From Euryodendron excelsum (taxonomy: Eukaryota; Streptophyta; Magnoliopsida; Ericales; Pentaphylacaceae), in contig CM065379.1 of assembly GCA_033060915.1 (NCBI GenBank), positions 38,232,818 through 38,296,817 of the forward strand: 64,000 bases of DNA. The letters run 5' to 3'. Below the pieces are notes generated by a model. It was not told the DNA's origin and did no database searches. It worked only from the letters and a program-made list of their open reading frames with translations. The translations under genes were made by a program, and so were the position numbers. Below, piece after piece: positions 48,680 through 59,992 of this stretch (position 1 is its first letter; each line of letters begins with the position of its first letter).

Positions 48680-48740
48680 TGAACTACGACTGACCTGATT
48701 CCTCCAAAGGGATACGTAGGCAACCTTCATAGGTGCGGTC
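48680..48740 (+). other. Shared GAACTACG...GATACGTAGGCAACC motif, inner LTR
   Basis: GAACTACGACTGACCTGATT then GGGATACGTAGGCAACC then GGTGCGGTC. The same block occurs at 52210-52266 in the outer LTR at the equivalent place, so it is conserved while its surroundings are not. Confidence 0.8.
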
Positions 48741-49684
48741 ACAATACTTTTCAAACTTTCAATTCCACCCTCATGGGTGCGGTTTCCAAAATCTTTCCAA
48801 ACCTCAAATTCTAATCTATTTTCAAAATTCCAATTTCAAAATTTCTATTTTCAAATTTTTACTTTCAATTTTCAAACTTTCCAATTTCAATTCCATCTCT
48901 TCAAATCAATTTCTTTTCAAATTTATTTTCAAATCTATTTTTCAATTCTCTTCTATTGCACTTGCATGTCATGCATCATGTTAGTTTCTTTTCAAACATT
49001 GTTTTTCTAAAGTGAAGTAGGATTGAACATGAGTTAGTTAAAGATTCTCATAGGTGAATCTAGGGTAGATTGACATGTAGGTACCAAAAGGGCGGGGTAG
49101 GGTGATAGCTTAGTGTATCTTCCTTACACGTAACCAACCTCTGAACTTAGGATCACCAATTTCAAAGGCCAAAAGGAGTTATTTTTCTAAAAAGGGCTAA
49201 ATGTTTTCCAAAGGTTGCCAAACAACCTGTTTTCCTAAAAACCCTCTCTTGAGGATGTTTTCCAAAATCGTTTTCTAAAAACCCTAGTCTTCGGATTATT
49301 CTTAGTTTTTAGGTGACCTAACTCACCTTAATCAAGTTAGGTGGCGACTTTAAATCTTTTCCAAAAGCCCTTTATTCAAATCAATTTTCAATTCAAACCT
49401 AGTCGCACTCATTCTTCTTGGAGGGTGAGTTCTAACGAGAGAGTACAGCATTTTTTCCGCTTGTGTGAGTATTCCTCGAGTGCGAAAAATCTGGGCGCGA
49501 CGATCGGTTCCCCTGGAACCTTCTTGATTGACTCAATTATCGAGGCAAAGTTTAGACGAACCTTCCCGATGATGGAGCGTATGCTACATGCGCTCAAATT
49601 TTGATCAGATCGACCGACTTTCGATCAACAGTCGAGATTTAACTAGTACACAGGGTGCCACGTGTTATTCTGGCAATGGAACAG

Positions 49685-49752
49685 TACATGCGCATGTCCT
49701 ACATGCGCACAGCCAAATTTTGGCCATGCGCATGTAGCACATGCGCAAGGTC
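49685..49752. promoter_or_regulatory. ATGCGCAT palindromes before the TATA box of the outer LTR
   Basis: Four ATGCGCA copies, two within CATGCGCATG, occur in the ~70 bases before TATAAATA. They are at the place where the inner LTR has GGCGCC palindromes. Confidence 0.7.
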
Positions 49753-49766
49753 TGTTGCAGATTGCC

Positions 49767-49774
49767 TATAAATA
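49767..49774 (+). promoter_or_regulatory. TATA box of the outer giant LTR
   Basis: TATAAATA after GATTGCC. It is followed by a region matching the inner LTR downstream of its TATA (CTCTATTTTAATCC, TTTCTTGCATGCTTGA). Confidence 0.75.
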
Positions 49775-51180
49775 GAAGCCTCCCCCCTTGCACATTCCAG
49801 GTCTAAAATTGATACGAAGTTCTGCCAAAATCACTCAAGAAACTCGAATCTCTACATATATTTCTCCCCTCCAACACTTAGGCTAGACTCTACCCCTCCT
49901 AAGCCTATACACTCCATATACAAGGCCTAATACACACTTATACACTCCACTCTAGCCTCTCAAGCCTTCTTGAAGTCACTCAAGCTCCAATCAAAACATC
50001 CATTGAAGACTACAAATGTGTTAAAGGCAAAAGGTGGTATCCCTTTTACATTTATGCTCTCCCCCACTCTTCTCTTCTCCCTCCTAGCCTACTTAGGCTA
50101 TTCTCTATTTTAATCCCCATCTTCAACCCCCCTTTCTTGCATGCTTGAGCCAAGAGTGCTCTTAGATCATGCCTAGAGGAAAGCAAGTGAGAGCCACCGT
50201 GTAGGGGGATCTCTCACTAGCCTACTTTAAGATGGTATGGCCTAGGAGCCCCTTGTTTATGTGGTGTAGCCTAAAAGCCTTGTATGTAAATCATGACTCG
50301 TTGCATATTCCTATTTTGATCATGTCTTGTGTGCTTGGCTTCATTTTGTGCTTATTGTCATGCTCCACAATGCTTGCATTGCTCTTAATTTTATGCCATT
50401 TCTAAGCTCTACATTTCTTTTAAAAATTATTCCAAGAGTTGGCCCCTTGAAATCTAGGATGAGACCTTAGGAGTCATGCCTTAGAAAATTCCTCTGTACC
50501 CCCTAATTCATATTTTTGCATTATTGCATTTCAACTTGCACAAAAGTTGCTTTCAAACTCCCTAATTTTTAAGGTTTCCATTCTCTCAAATTTAGTGGCT
50601 AAAATGGCCCCATGGAACCCTCTCTTGAGTGGTCTCCCTTTATATTGGTCATAAGATTCCTAAATTATTAGAATGGTTCCCTTTTCTTTTTATGATCGCC
50701 TAAGAATGATGTTCAAACCCTTCGATTTCTATGGTTCCTATTCTCTCAAGTTTAGTGGTTAGAATGCCCCCATGGAACCCTCTCTTGAGTGGTCTGCCTT
50801 TTATTGGCCATATGAACCGTCTCTTGATGGAATGGTTCCCTTGAAAAATGGTTTTCAAAATCCTTCTCCAAAGATGATTTCAAAAATGCATTCTCTCCAT
50901 CTTTGCATCAAAAATGATTTTTCAAAAATTACCATCATTATGTTGATTTTTGACCCCTTATACACTTGTCAAGATAGTGGCTATAATGGCCATAAGAAAA
51001 CCTTCCTTCGAATGGTCTCCAATCACCAACCATATAAATCATACTCTTGACTAGAGTCAAAATTTTCATGGAAATGATCTTCATAAAGATTGCCAACCAA
51101 AGTCCATTGCATATCATGTTTTGTTTTCAAAACTCTTTCCAAGAATGCATCAAAACAACTTTCAAGACCATTCTCCAATC

Positions 51181-51560
51181 TAACCTTAGGTTAACTTGAC
51201 CTTAGTTGGCCAACCCTAGGTTAACTTGACCTTAGTTGGCCAACCCTAGGTTAACTTGACCCTAGTTAGCAACCCTAGGTTAACTTGACCTTAGTTGGCT
51301 AACTCTAGGTTAACTTGACCCTAGTTACCAAACCCTAGGTTAACTTGACCCTAGTTACCTAACCCTAGGTTAACTTGACCCTAGTTACCGAACCCTAGGT
51401 TAACTTGACCCTAGTTATCCAACCCTAGGTTAACTTTACCCTAGTTCACTCACCTTATGTTAACTTAACCCTAGTTAGTTAACCCTTAGTCTTCTTAACC
51501 TTAGGTCAACCTAACCTAAGTTAGTTAACCTTAGGTTCTCCCTAACCCTAGGCTAACCTA
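51181..51560. repeat. 30 bp tandem repeat in the outer LTR
   Basis: About 10 copies of AACCCTAGGTTAACTTGACC plus CTAGTTACC, spaced 29-30 bases (TTAACTTGAC at 51191, 51221, 51251, 51280, 51310, 51340, 51370, 51400; diverged at 51430 and 51460). Confidence 0.95.
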
Positions 51561-52209
51561 ACCTAGGTTAATACACTTCAAGGTTCCAACTCTTGAATCC
51601 TTTTTTCAAATGATCGTTCAAACTTTCCAATTATCCTCCTAACCTATTCCTCCAAAACCTCCTACCCTATGATTTCAAAAACCCAACTCCATAAACTCTT
51701 CTAATGTCCCTACACTCCATCTTCAAAGCATTTCCAAAAAACGCTTTCAAAAGGTCACACACCTAAGGTGTCCCTAGCCCTCTCATGGTTAGGGATTCCA
51801 AGGACAAGTGACAAATCAAAAACAACCTCTAAGGTTGTCCATATTAGGATTCCAAACCCTTAGCCCCTTCCAAAAATTACTTTCAAAAATTAATTCATCC
51901 AAATATGCCTCCAAGGTTTTCAAACAAGACTTCAAAAACACTTTCAAGTTCTCTTGAGACATGCCAAAGCACCTTCCCAAAACTTCCTCAAATTGATTCA
52001 AAAACATTTTCAAGAAACACTCCACCATTTAATTTCAAGTCAAAACTTCCAAGACTACAAAGAGTCTTCAACTTCCAAAGACCTCAAAGTATCTTAAACT
52101 TTTCAAAAGACCTCAAAGTGTCTTAAACTCTTTCAAAGACCCAAAGTGTCTTTAAACCTTCCAAAGGCCCTAATGTGCCTATTTTTCATCGGGCTCTTGC
52201 CCGAACTAC

Positions 52210-52266
52210 GATTGACCTGATTCTCGCCAAATGAGATACGTAGGCAACCTAAAATGGTGCGGTCAT
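52210..52266 (+). other. Shared GAACTACG...GATACGTAGGCAACC motif, outer LTR
   Basis: GAACTACGATTGACCTGATT, then GAGATACGTAGGCAACC, then GGTGCGGTC. It is the counterpart of 48680-48740. Confidence 0.8.
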
Positions 52267-52931
52267 AACTTTTATTTCAACTCCAATCCCTTTTTTAAAA
52301 ATTTCAATCAATCCAAAGTTCCTATTCCAAACTCTTCCAAAACCCCTATTATTTCTAAACTTCTTCCAAAAACTTGCATCATGCATCATCCATCCGAAAA
52401 GTGATAACTAAACCCCGTTTTCAAAATTCTAAAGTGGATATTAAGTGGACAATGGTAATCGGTTATTCTAGTGAGCGAACAAAAGGTGATTAGACATGTA
52501 GGTACCGAAAAGGCAGGGTAGGGTGATGATCTTAGGACATCTTCCTTACATGTAACCAACCCCCGAACCATAGATTTCTATTTTCGAAAGACCAAAATGG
52601 AGTTATTTTCAAAAAAGACTTAAATATTTTCAAAGTTTGCCAAAAAAAACCTATTTTCCTAAAAACCTTCTCTTGAGGGAATTTTCAAAATCATTTTTAA
52701 AAACTCTAAGCTTAATCTTCAGATTAACACTTAGTTTTAGGTGCCCTAACTCACCTTAATCAAGTTAGGTGGCGACTCCTATTTTTCTAAAAAGCCCTTA
52801 GTCAAATCAATTTTCAAACCTAGTCGCACTCGTCCTGCTAGGGGGACGACTTCTAGTGACAGAGTTCCGTGCTTTAGGGTCTCCGAACCGAAAGGACCTT
52901 GGACACCCAAAAACCGGGGTGCAACATCAAT

Positions 52932-54342
52932 AAACATGTTAAATGGAATTTGGCTCTTGGAGAACAAGTTAACTGTGAAAAAAGCGGACTACGGTCCTGA
53001 TCGTGCAAAGGCTCAGTCAAGACAGGGGTTGGCAACAGTTAAACCTCATACACATACGCGAGCAAGGCCTCATCGAAAGGCCTCCGTGGTGGATAGACGA
53101 TCATTCAAAGAAGTCCTCAGATCCAACCACGCAGACTCAGAAGACGAAGTTAATGAGCACTTAAAAAGCTGGGGTTCAGGAGATCTAAAGTCTATCAAGG
53201 TCGAGGCAAATAATCAATGGCTCCAAAATTGCGCCATTACAATTGTAAATGAGCGGGCTATGCTACACACAGTTCAGGATGCAATGGGAATGGAGGGCAT
53301 AAATTGCATAAAAGTTAAACCACTAGGTGGCCTCAAACTTTTGTTGGAATTTGAAGACAAAGCTGTTAAGGAAGCAATATTGGATACCGGTGGACGAAAA
53401 TGGTTGGACAACTGGTTCTCTGTTATTTGTAACTAGTCCTATCAAGAATTCAACACATACAGGCGTGTTTAGGTTACCTTTAAGGGTGTCCCTCTCCAAG
53501 CTTGGTATGAGGAGACATTTCAAAAATTGGGTTCGCTTTGGGGCAAAGTCATCGCGATGCACCCAACTACAATCATGAAAGAGAACCTGGAAAGGGGTAG
53601 AGTCCTACTAGAAACCGAAGTGGGGAGTAAAATTCATGACTTCTGTAACCTCTTAGTTGGAAATTTTGCATATAGAATACATGTTATGGAAGAAGGATTT
53701 CAGGAGTTTGCTTAGCCTATTTTGAATAGGCATGCAACTGCTACCCCAACTTCATCAAATTCTTCTGATACTGCTACCCAGAATGATGATCAAGGAAAAT
53801 CGTACTCAAGAGATAAAGTAAACGGAGACAACTCGTCATCACGTCACAGTAGCAATGGTGGATTGGTGATCGCAGAAACTAAGGACAACAATGACATGGA
53901 CGTTGACGTTGCTCTTATCAGCCAGGTGGCAGATTCTAATGGAGGGCACCAACTTGACTTGTGTATGGCATTGCAGGAAGGAATTTTCTCCCCTCTCTTA
54001 AACGATACCCAGTCAATTTCTAATACGGGTTCTAAGGATTCATTCCCCTCCTCAACTGAAGGACATCCCTCTTCATCAATGCAAAGGGCCACTTCATCCC
54101 TTACCTTAAGCCTAAAAGTAAAAGCCTCTAGACCAAAACCTCGAGCCCAACCTCACCTAGCTAACCTGGGCAAAACCATTCCAGCCCGACTGTGCCCTCC
54201 TATACCTAACCCATCCCAAACCCTAGCTATTAATTTAGTCAAAATTGCAGCAACTATGAAGGGTATAAGCAAAAAAAAGAACAGAGGTAAGAAAACTCTT
54301 TCAGTTTTGATGCCAGAAATATTACTCTATGGAGAAGGGTAA
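52932..54342 (+). pseudogene. LINE ORF1, second part
   Basis: It continues the RRM frame, then has a basic linker (RPHRKASVVDRRSF). A conserved ORF1 domain follows at about 53150-53715: CAITIVNERAM, LLLEFEDKA, a stop at 53434, then FKGVPLQAWYEETFQKLGSLWG, typical of plant LINE ORF1. A Ser/Asn/Pro-rich low-complexity tail runs to 54342. TAG/TAA stops near 53434, 53470 and 53713 break it. Confidence 0.82.
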
Positions 54343-54359
54343 TATGCCAGAAATATACC

Positions 54360-54550
54360 TTGGAGGAGCCAAGATGGACCATTCCAGAAAGTGTAGTTCC
54401 AAACATGTCAGTTTTGATGAAGAATATTTGGATGAATGAAGAGGATCTCTCCCCTTTTAAAGCTAGGATTGTTTCAAACCTTCAGGTGAAAATAAGGAAT
54501 GGTGAGTTGACAGGACTTTGGCAAGACCTTAGGCAAATGGTATGCCTCTG
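54360..54550 (+). other. Unassigned stretch between LINE ORF1 and ORF2 remnant
   Basis: A 63-codon frame (MEEPRWTIPESVV...) that I cannot place in either LINE protein. It may be the start of ORF2, or junction sequence from the deletion that removed the endonuclease and RT. Confidence 0.4.
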
Positions 54551-54559
54551 AAACACATT

Positions 54560-55366
54560 TTCCAAGACTCTAGGCTCTATCAAATCAGAAAAAGGCATTA
54601 GTTGCTGAATGCAAAAATGAGGCAGGGGAGTAGAATTTCACTTTTAGGAGAAACCTGTTGTCCTGGGAAAATGATAGCTTAGTCGATTTACTAAATTTAG
54701 TCAACAGTATTCCCATTTCAAGTAAAGCCTGTGATTCAATCTCATGAAAGTGTAATCCAAAGGGTGTGTTCACAGTCAAATATCTAACTTGCAATCAGGA
54801 TTTTGGAGCTCCCTCATTTAATTTCTGTTGGAAAAAGCTCTAGGAAATATGGGCTCCTTAAAAAATTCAGATATTTTGTTAGCAGGCTTAAAAGGAGGGA
54901 CAAAAATTAAAGCATTTCTTCAAGCCAGAAAAGTTTTACAGCCACTTGACAACATTAGCTGTGCTCTTTGCAATCAATTTGATGAAGACCTCTCTCACTT
55001 GTTCATTCATTACAAAACTTCTTGGATGGTTTGGTCTTCCATCCTGAGTTGGTGGGGGAGCCTATGGGTCAACCCGGGTACAATCAATGATCTATGCAAG
55101 TGGTGGCTGGGGCAAAGGCAGAAGAATCTAGGCAAACTAATATGGGATTCTCTATTGTTATCTTGCTATGGAATATATGGCTTGCTAGAAATAATGTTGT
55201 GTTCAACCATAAACATTCTTGCTGGAAGGAGATTGTTGAATCTATAAAGTTACAGGCGATTTCTTGGATTCAAGCTAAGCTAAGGCCTGGGATTATAAGT
55301 TTAGGTAATTTCTTTTACAGTATTGAGGGAGTCAAGTCATTGAAACTCTCCATTGTTAGGTTGTAA
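54560..55366 (+). pseudogene. LINE ORF2 C-terminal remnant with zf-RVT-like domain
   Basis: The pieces are in the order of an ORF2 end: FRRNLLSWENDSLVDLLNLV, then KCNPKGVFTVKYL and NFCWKKLW. Next is the zinc-binding zf-RVT-like domain CALCNQFDEDLSHLFIH near 54960-55010, and last NIWLARNNVVFNH near 55165-55205. Frameshifts and stops separate these. No endonuclease or RT motif is present, so the LINE could move only with help from another element. Confidence 0.8.
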
Positions 55367-55525
55367 TATTCTCCTTTTGTAGTGCAGTTGAATACTTTTC
55401 AACTCTTTTGCTCTAAGGTTAGGATGTCTGCCAAGCCTCTCAGACTTGGAGAGCCCCCCCTCTTGTTCCTGTAAGGTTTTATCTATTAATAAATCTTTTT
55501 TCTGTTGTCCAAAAAAAATAAGAAT

Positions 55526-56282
55526 ACAACCCTACTTGAATTTTTTTTTTTAATAAAAAAAATGGAAAACAGTAAGCCAAGCACAAAGTTACTTCACTTT
55601 ATATAATTAATCCAAGAAAAATAGACTTTTTTAACAAATATATATATTCAAACTCTTCCCATTTTTCAAACCCAATCAAACAAAAGCAAAGAATTTTCCT
55701 TCTTTCACTTTATTTTCTTCTATAGTTTTTTGTCTTTCCCTTTCTCCTTCCTTTTCTTTTTTACTCAAATCCAAGATTCAAAGTTCAAACATAGCATAAG
55801 AGAGAAAGATGAAAATAAATTGATGGTGTAAATGTTGTACCATATATGTTTATACATTCTCCATTAAGAGAAAATTGTTTTTTTTTTTTTTTGGGTGCTA
55901 GATAATTGTTAATTTGAGTGTAGCTAACTTTTAGAAATTTGTATTTACTACCTTGTCGTACATTAGAAACTAAGCTTAGATCTTCTTCTTTCAATCCAAT
56001 AATGACAAGTGATTCAAAAAGAATGGAATTATTTGAACCATATTAAAGTATGTATAAAAGAGTGGCACGCATCATGTGCGTGTACTATACTACATCTAAT
56101 TATTCTTCTTATCACTAATTTAGTAGATGGTATTTGCATAACCTAAAAAAGTGATTTGATTGTAGGTTTTACATAATTACCCTTGCATGTGTTGAATATA
56201 AACTAAGCAAATTTCTTGTTGTGGATTATTTTTGTCATAAAAAAATATCACCAAAGTGAAAATTTCATCTAAAGGGTTTGTT

Positions 56283-56315
<33 letters not shown>

Positions 56316-58059
56316 CATTGCTATTAGAATACTTGTTAAAAAAAAATGATGCAGAAGTGAACTCTTCTTTTTAGATGTAGATCCCTTTGCACCAATGAAC
56401 TCTTCTTTTATGTCTTATGTTGTAGAAGCCAATCTAGGATTATCCGTATTATCTACATCTTCCAACCCTAGGGATTCACTTTATTTACTATAAACATTCA
56501 AACTATATTTTGGAATTTGAATTTTGGAAAGAAAAAAAGGGGAAAAAAAGACATACAAAAAGAAAATAAGGTGATCAAAGATGCTAAATTTCTTTCGTTT
56601 ATTTGATTGCGTTAGAAAACGAGAAACCATAAATAGTTATTTGTTTGAAGAAAATTAATTTTTTGCTTAGTCGTCATAAAAAAAACTTTTAAGAAGTAAT
56701 TTTAATTTCTTTGCTGAATCCAAGATATAAACATTATATAGCACCAATGTATCAACTTCATGAACTTCTAGACTAGAGTCTGGCACGTGTTATAAGACTT
56801 GAGTTTCACGATCATTCACAGCCCAGAGAAGCACTTGTACCCCGTCCGCAATTTTTAAAAATTATATTTTTACTCATAGTTTTAAGAATTTTTGTCAATT
56901 TGCCCCTCTAAAAAATTTGTAAATGCCTCATTTGATAGTTAAAAATCCAATTTTCACATATAATTTTAGAATATTTCTCAATATCCCAACTATAAATATA
57001 CAAATATATATCATCTTTAAATAATTTTTTTTTCAAAGACCCCTTTATATATTATATGTAAGCTTATATACATTATAATTAATGCTACATATACATAAAA
57101 TTTATACAAAATCATTGTAAAAAGTAAAATGATTAAATCTAAGTCTTTTTATTTTAAAATAAACATTTATAATGATGTCTTTTAGTCACAAAAATATTAT
57201 TATCATATCATTCTATTAAAATTTTTTGTACAAATTTTTTAAAAAAATAACATTTTTCATATATTATATCTACATATATATATATAAGTATATATAAATC
57301 AAGTGTCTTATGGTTCATTTAAAAAAAATTTTGGATCATCATTAATGATTGGCCATCTGAAAAAATTTGACGGCTATGCCACAGGATGTAACTAATCAAG
57401 AACTGTAGCTTCCAGTGTTTAATGATTAATCTTGATCGCTCTTCCATAATATGATGGCGTATGATAAATGTGATCAGAGTTTGAAGCTGTAAAATCATAT
57501 CTATAAGGGAACGAAAGATGATATTGTAGAACTATGGACATATAGAGATGGGAATCACATATATATATATATATAATGATCCGAAGGTCCAAAACAAATA
57601 TGAAGTCCTCGTAGCCATAGGGTTAAAGCTTAAAAAAAAGCGATGGCTATGATGGTGGTGGGCGAGTTTGACCAGGTGAGACATACAAGAGGAGGTGAAG
57701 ATGAACTGTGACCATGTCAGTGCTAGCTTAGCTAGCTCTAAATGCTTGTCCTTGGCCGTAGCCACCACCTGTGGTTCCAATGGGACATTTTAGATAAAAG
57801 GATATAATTACCCCAGCGTTTGCGTGACATAATAGTCGTTTGTTATTGATTCATGGAGTGTAGGGGACACAATTTTCAATCTGTCAAACGTTGATATTTG
57901 TGCTCTGCATTGCGTGTCCACCGAACGTCCCACAGATACTCTCTCTCTCTACTGGCTGTCATTTGTGTCATCTGCACTTATGCTCTTGCTTGCAATTTAA
58001 GGTTCCCTCTGCGTCTGGTGGGGGTCCTCTCTCCAGCCTTTACATTACCCAATACCCAC

Positions 58060-58108
<49 letters not shown>

Positions 58109-58398
58109 TCTCTCTCTACATTTCAATTTCCAACAACCAAATGGGCCTACAGCAAAAACCCTAGAAGAAACCCCCCCAAACAATGCACACTGCAAAATCC
58201 CCCACTTCTTAAGGAAGCAAAACCCAAGTACCATTTACTTGCCAAGATAACCTTTCTTTGACTGCCAAATCAAGATCAATCGAATCCTTACGCCATCCTA
58301 TGCATATATATATATATATATATATATGTATGCATATGTATATGTCACTCTTCCCTGCAAACGCGATAGCTTCAAACGTGCGTGGATGATTTGCTGAG
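55526..58398. other. Non-coding part of copy B after the LINE
   Basis: Collinear with about 9320-15250 of copy A. It has a copy-B-only stretch at about 56050-56290, TA runs at 56289-56315 and 58303-58326, and a C run at 58062. No coding region recognised. Confidence 0.6.
58062..58107. repeat. Run of 46 C
   Basis: 46 consecutive C followed by a short CT run. Copy A has a CT run at the same place (14941-14984). Confidence 0.9.
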
Positions 58399-58579
58399 TG
58401 TTAGTGTAATACGTTCGTTCAGTGTAATAGTATATCTAATTTTACATTAGTTAGAAATGTCTTTCACTTATTTTTTATAGTATTATGATTAAGATTATGA
58501 TTGAGATCAAGATATACGTATCTAAATTATTTAATAGAAAATTCTCTCTTTCTCTTTCCCCCTTATACTAGTTTTAACA
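58399..58579 (+). repeat. 5' LTR of copia V
   Basis: 181 bp, starting TGTTAGTGTAAT and ending TTTTAACA. Confidence 0.92.
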
Positions 58580-58591
58580 TAGTATCAGAAT
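58580..58591 (+). other. Primer-binding site of copia V
   Basis: TAGTATCAGAAT, a changed form of TGGTATCAGAGC. Confidence 0.72.
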
Positions 58592-58925
58592 TAAAATAAA
58601 GTATGCGATGTGGTTACTTTTCAAGGGATCTTTCACATCAAAACTCTTAAGATTATATCTTTTGAGTCAAGGAAAGTATGCTCTGTAATTGCTTTTTGAG
58701 AGATCTTTCACATCAAAACTCCTAAGGTTCTCTTCAATCCTCTACCGCTCCTTCGGCCATTCTCTGCCGCCCCTCTGGCGTCTCTCTGATCGTCACAGTT
58801 GACGTTAGCCTGCTGTCAGCTAACCCACCAACCACAGCCGCCGCCAACCGCCATTCAGTTCACACCAGTCCGGTCCAACCGCCACCCGATTCACTCCAAC
58901 CCTTATTTTCAACCGGTTCGAGGCC

Positions 58926-59992
58926 ATGAATCATTCTGAGGTTGCTCAACCTATCTCTCTTCTCCTTGAAAGCAACAACTATATACCATGGTCCCAAGCT
59001 ATGTCCAGTTTCCTCAAAGGCCGCAAGTTATGGCAGTATCTCACTGATGAAATCACGGAACTTGTCAAAGACGACAAAGAGAGCCATGATAAATTACTTG
59101 ATCGTCTTGAAGAATGGAAGAGTAAAAATCATCAGATTATCACTTGGTTTTGGAACGCATCCACTCCTTCTCTTGCTCTTCAATACGGTTATTTTATCAC
59201 TGCTAAATTCGTTTGGGATTTCCTTGCCAACCGTTGCACCACTATAGGTCTCGCTCACCAGTATCAACTTTTTCGCACTCTTCACCATATGCAACAGGAT
59301 CCTGGTCAATCCATTTGTAGCTTCCTCTCTCATGTCTATATTATTTGGGACCAACTCTCCTACTTTAAACCTATGTGAGAATGCTCTGCTGATAGAACCA
59401 AATTCATTGCCTACCATGATTAACAACGTTTGATCATAATTCTCATGGCTCTCACAGATACGTTTGAACCTATTCAAGCATCTCTTCTGCATCGCACTCC
59501 CTTACCCACTTTGGATCAGGCCATTTTCGAGCTTTTTTCAGAAGAGACACCACTAGGGACCTTCAAGGCTCATCATTTTGACACTGCACTCGTGACTCAT
59601 CATCCTCGGGGTCCTTCTTATTCTTCTTAGACATGTACTTCTTCATCTCACGACACCTTCAGGTATTGTCACAGCCCTGATCATGTCTTGTTACACTGTC
59701 CGGTGGTTGTTTGCAAACATTGCCACAAGACTGGTGCAGGTCACTTACAATATGAATATCCCAAGTTGGCCAGTCAATCCCGAAATTCTCAGTCTCGTGG
59801 TTATCAGTTCCAAAGTCATAACTCCAAACCTGGCTCTCATGCTGTTGTTACTGCTGAAGATTCACCCACCTCTGCCAACTCTTCACCTTCCTTCACTGCC
59901 AGTGACTTACAGTCTCTTCTTCAGCATATTCTTTTCATTTCTAGTAATCCACCTTCTACTACTATGTCTGTTACATCAGGTATTTCTTCTTA
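58926..59992 (+). pseudogene. copia V gag, broken
   Basis: The start at 58926 gives MNHSEVAQPISLLLESNNYI followed by PWSQAMSSFLKGRKLW, a copia gag opening. The core runs to about 59600 with WFWNASTPSLALQYG and HHMQQDPGQSI. Two Cys/His pieces follow (CHSPDHVLLHC near 59655-59690, CKHCHKTGAGHLQYEYP near 59710-59765), the second with Tyr in place of the last Cys. Stops lie at 59376, near 59420 and at 59628, and a frame change near 59680 precedes the tail. It cannot make a whole capsid. Confidence 0.85.

Larger units (their letters stand above)
44270..49502 (+). mobile_element. Inner giant solo LTR, 5233 bp, nested in the outer LTR
   Basis: It starts TGTAAGCACCC and ends GGGCGCGACG. ACCGG (44265-44269) and ATCGG (49503-49507) are the target duplication with one change. 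Its start and its last ~200 bases match those of the outer LTR position by position (GGTGGCGACT, AACCTAGTCGCACTC), so the two families are related. From start to TATA is 1766 bases here and about 1.8 kb in the outer LTR. From TATA to the end is about 3.47 and 3.16 kb. No pol, primer site or purine tract is inside, so it is a solo LTR. Confidence 0.85.
42726..52926 (+). mobile_element. Outer giant solo LTR (Tat/Ogre-like Ty3/gypsy), 4.96 kb plus nested LTR
   Basis: It starts TGTAAACACCCC, ends GGGGTGCAACA, and is flanked by TCAAT (42721-42725 and 52927-52931). Its own sequence is 42726-44269 and 49508-52926, about 4963 bp, the rest being the inner LTR. A TATA box lies at 49767. Only one LTR, no primer site and no pol are present, so it is a solo LTR left by recombination. 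LTRs near 5 kb are typical of Ogre elements. The family is inferred from length, end sequence and the GAACTACG...GATACGTAGGCAACC motif. Confidence 0.85.
42390..55518 (+). mobile_element. LINE (L1-type, RRM-bearing ORF1), internally deleted, 2.9 kb without nested LTRs
   Basis: It is flanked by TAAGAAT (42383-42389 and 55519-55525) and ends in eight A. Copy A has the matching uninterrupted site near 9290-9320. It has an ORF1 with an RNA-recognition motif, as in plant L1-type LINEs (BNR-like), and the C-terminal zinc-binding end of ORF2. The endonuclease and reverse transcriptase are absent. Without the nested solo LTR and its duplication the LINE is about 2.9 kb against roughly 6 kb for complete plant LINEs. 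It sits in copy B only. Confidence 0.9.

Noticed and set aside
51181..51560. AACCCTA-rich array as an interstitial telomere
   Set aside because: The period is 30 bases with GGTTAACTTGACC between. It is not a 7 bp TTTAGGG array.
42726..52926. A full-length LTR retrotransposon with long LTRs at both ends
   Set aside because: The apparent second LTR start (44270) and first LTR end (49502) define one inner unit flanked by its own duplication. No primer site, purine tract or pol lies between.
57891..58250. 119-codon ORF with poly-Pro
   Set aside because: Translation of the C run and CT run. Not conserved in copy A.
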